A stretch of 64,000 nucleotides of DNA from Alterinioella nitratireducens (GTDB taxonomy: Bacteria > Pseudomonadota > Alphaproteobacteria > Rhodobacterales > Rhodobacteraceae): positions 62,001 to 126,000 of the forward strand of contig NZ_JABJVX010000007.1 of the NCBI RefSeq assembly GCF_013155465.1, given 5' to 3'. The position numbers and the translations under genes are program-made. Below, piece after piece: positions 63,762 through 64,000 of the stretch. Position 1 is the stretch's first letter. The number at the start of each line of letters is the position of its first letter. A model generated the notes under the pieces. That model did not search any database. It was not told where the DNA came from and saw nothing but the letters and a program-made list of their open reading frames with translations.

Positions 63762-64000
63762 ATGGCCCTCGACCGATGGATCGGCCTCGTGATCCTGATG
63801 ATATGCCTGGCCTATGGCTACGGCGCGTTCTTTACCATGGATGCGGGCCTGCCGCCCTTCATGCAGCGCAACCCGGTCTGGCCCTCGACCTTCCCCAAGG
63901 TGCTGTCGGTCCTGGCGATCCTGACCGCGCTGGTCATCGTTTTGGGGCTGGAAAAGCCCGCCGGTGAGCCGTCGCCGCAGGATATCAACTATCGCCGCCT
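63762..64000 (+). CDS. tctB: Tripartite tricarboxylate transporter small membrane subunit TctB, truncated by window end
   Basis: The first 79 residues from ATG 63762, preceded by GGGAGA: MALDRWIGLVILMICLAYGY, then a loop with PSTFPKVL and TM2 (VLSVLAILTALVIVLGL). This matches the four-helix TctB start; the gene runs off the right edge. It lies downstream of tctC; tctA would be expected next. Confidence 0.88.
   Translation, partial: MALDRWIGLVILMICLAYGYGAFFTMDAGLPPFMQRNPVWPSTFPKVLSVLAILTALVIVLGLEKPAGEPSPQDINYRR

Overview
The window is a GC-rich stretch of bacterial chromosome. Gene content and synteny point to the alphaproteobacterial family Rhodobacteraceae (roseobacter-type). The clues are ftsK next to lolA, a class I lysyl-tRNA synthetase, an NDUFS4-like complex I subunit, an SDHAF4/DUF1674 assembly factor, a BamF-type DUF3035 lipoprotein, the run rsmB-heparinase-purH-lspA-DUF3035-M16-M16, and full TTAA-N7-TTAA CtrA-type boxes between genes. 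Both ends cut genes: ftsK on the left and tctB on the right. I see no rRNA, CRISPR array, prophage or integrase, and one tRNA, tRNA-Arg(TCT).

Layout. 1-7.9 kb holds housekeeping and metabolism: ftsK end, lolA, a lytic-transglycosylase-like lipoprotein, hspQ, a gamma-glutamyltransferase-family enzyme, a STAS/anti-sigma pair, a thiolase with an apparent 1-base frameshift, a free methionine-R-sulfoxide reductase and a class IV aminotransferase whose Schiff-base lysine appears to be arginine. 7.9-16.6 kb is a dense signalling island: two divergent paralogous receiver proteins with degenerate GGDEF-like C-termini, an Hpt protein, three membrane histidine kinases and a CheY-like receiver, with CtrA-type boxes between the genes. 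16.6-23.3 kb holds plsC/cdsA-like lipid genes, a small lipoprotein, mutL-rmuC, and a LysR regulator divergent from a secreted cupin. 23.4-31.8 kb is a leftward operon: rsmB, heparinase II/III-like, purH, lspA, bamF-like and two M16 proteins, one with and one without the zinc site. 31.9-42.6 kb holds the SDHAF4-like gene, ettA (followed by a diverged 37-bp copy of its own 3' end), a cobalt-type nitrile hydratase operon, nadD, two EamA transporters, a PBP4-type carboxypeptidase, a TerB-like protein, lysyl-tRNA synthetase and a DUF4864 protein.

42.7-55.2 kb is more accessory: a large beta-helix protein with a CtrA box upstream, a beta-barrel protein, two Flp-pilin-like paralogues flanking trmL, cutC and small genes, a group of small secreted proteins of unknown function, and a RAYT (REP-associated tyrosine transposase). 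The RAYT is flanked by inverted REP palindromes and carries a third REP-like palindrome inside its own reading frame. 55.2-64 kb returns to uvrB, the NDUFS4-like gene, a GNAT, tRNA-Arg, a TPR-like gene split by a second homopolymer frameshift, and a TctD/TctE-type two-component system with its own periplasmic binding protein, divergent from the tctC-tctB tripartite tricarboxylate transporter.

The most interesting items are the phosphorelay island with paired degenerate-GGDEF receivers and CtrA-type boxes, the REP/RAYT unit with an in-frame REP in the transposase, the pilin-like pair sharing an extra C-terminal motif, the ettA tail duplication, and the two homopolymer frameshifts. All function calls come from reading motifs by eye; no search or alignment program was run.
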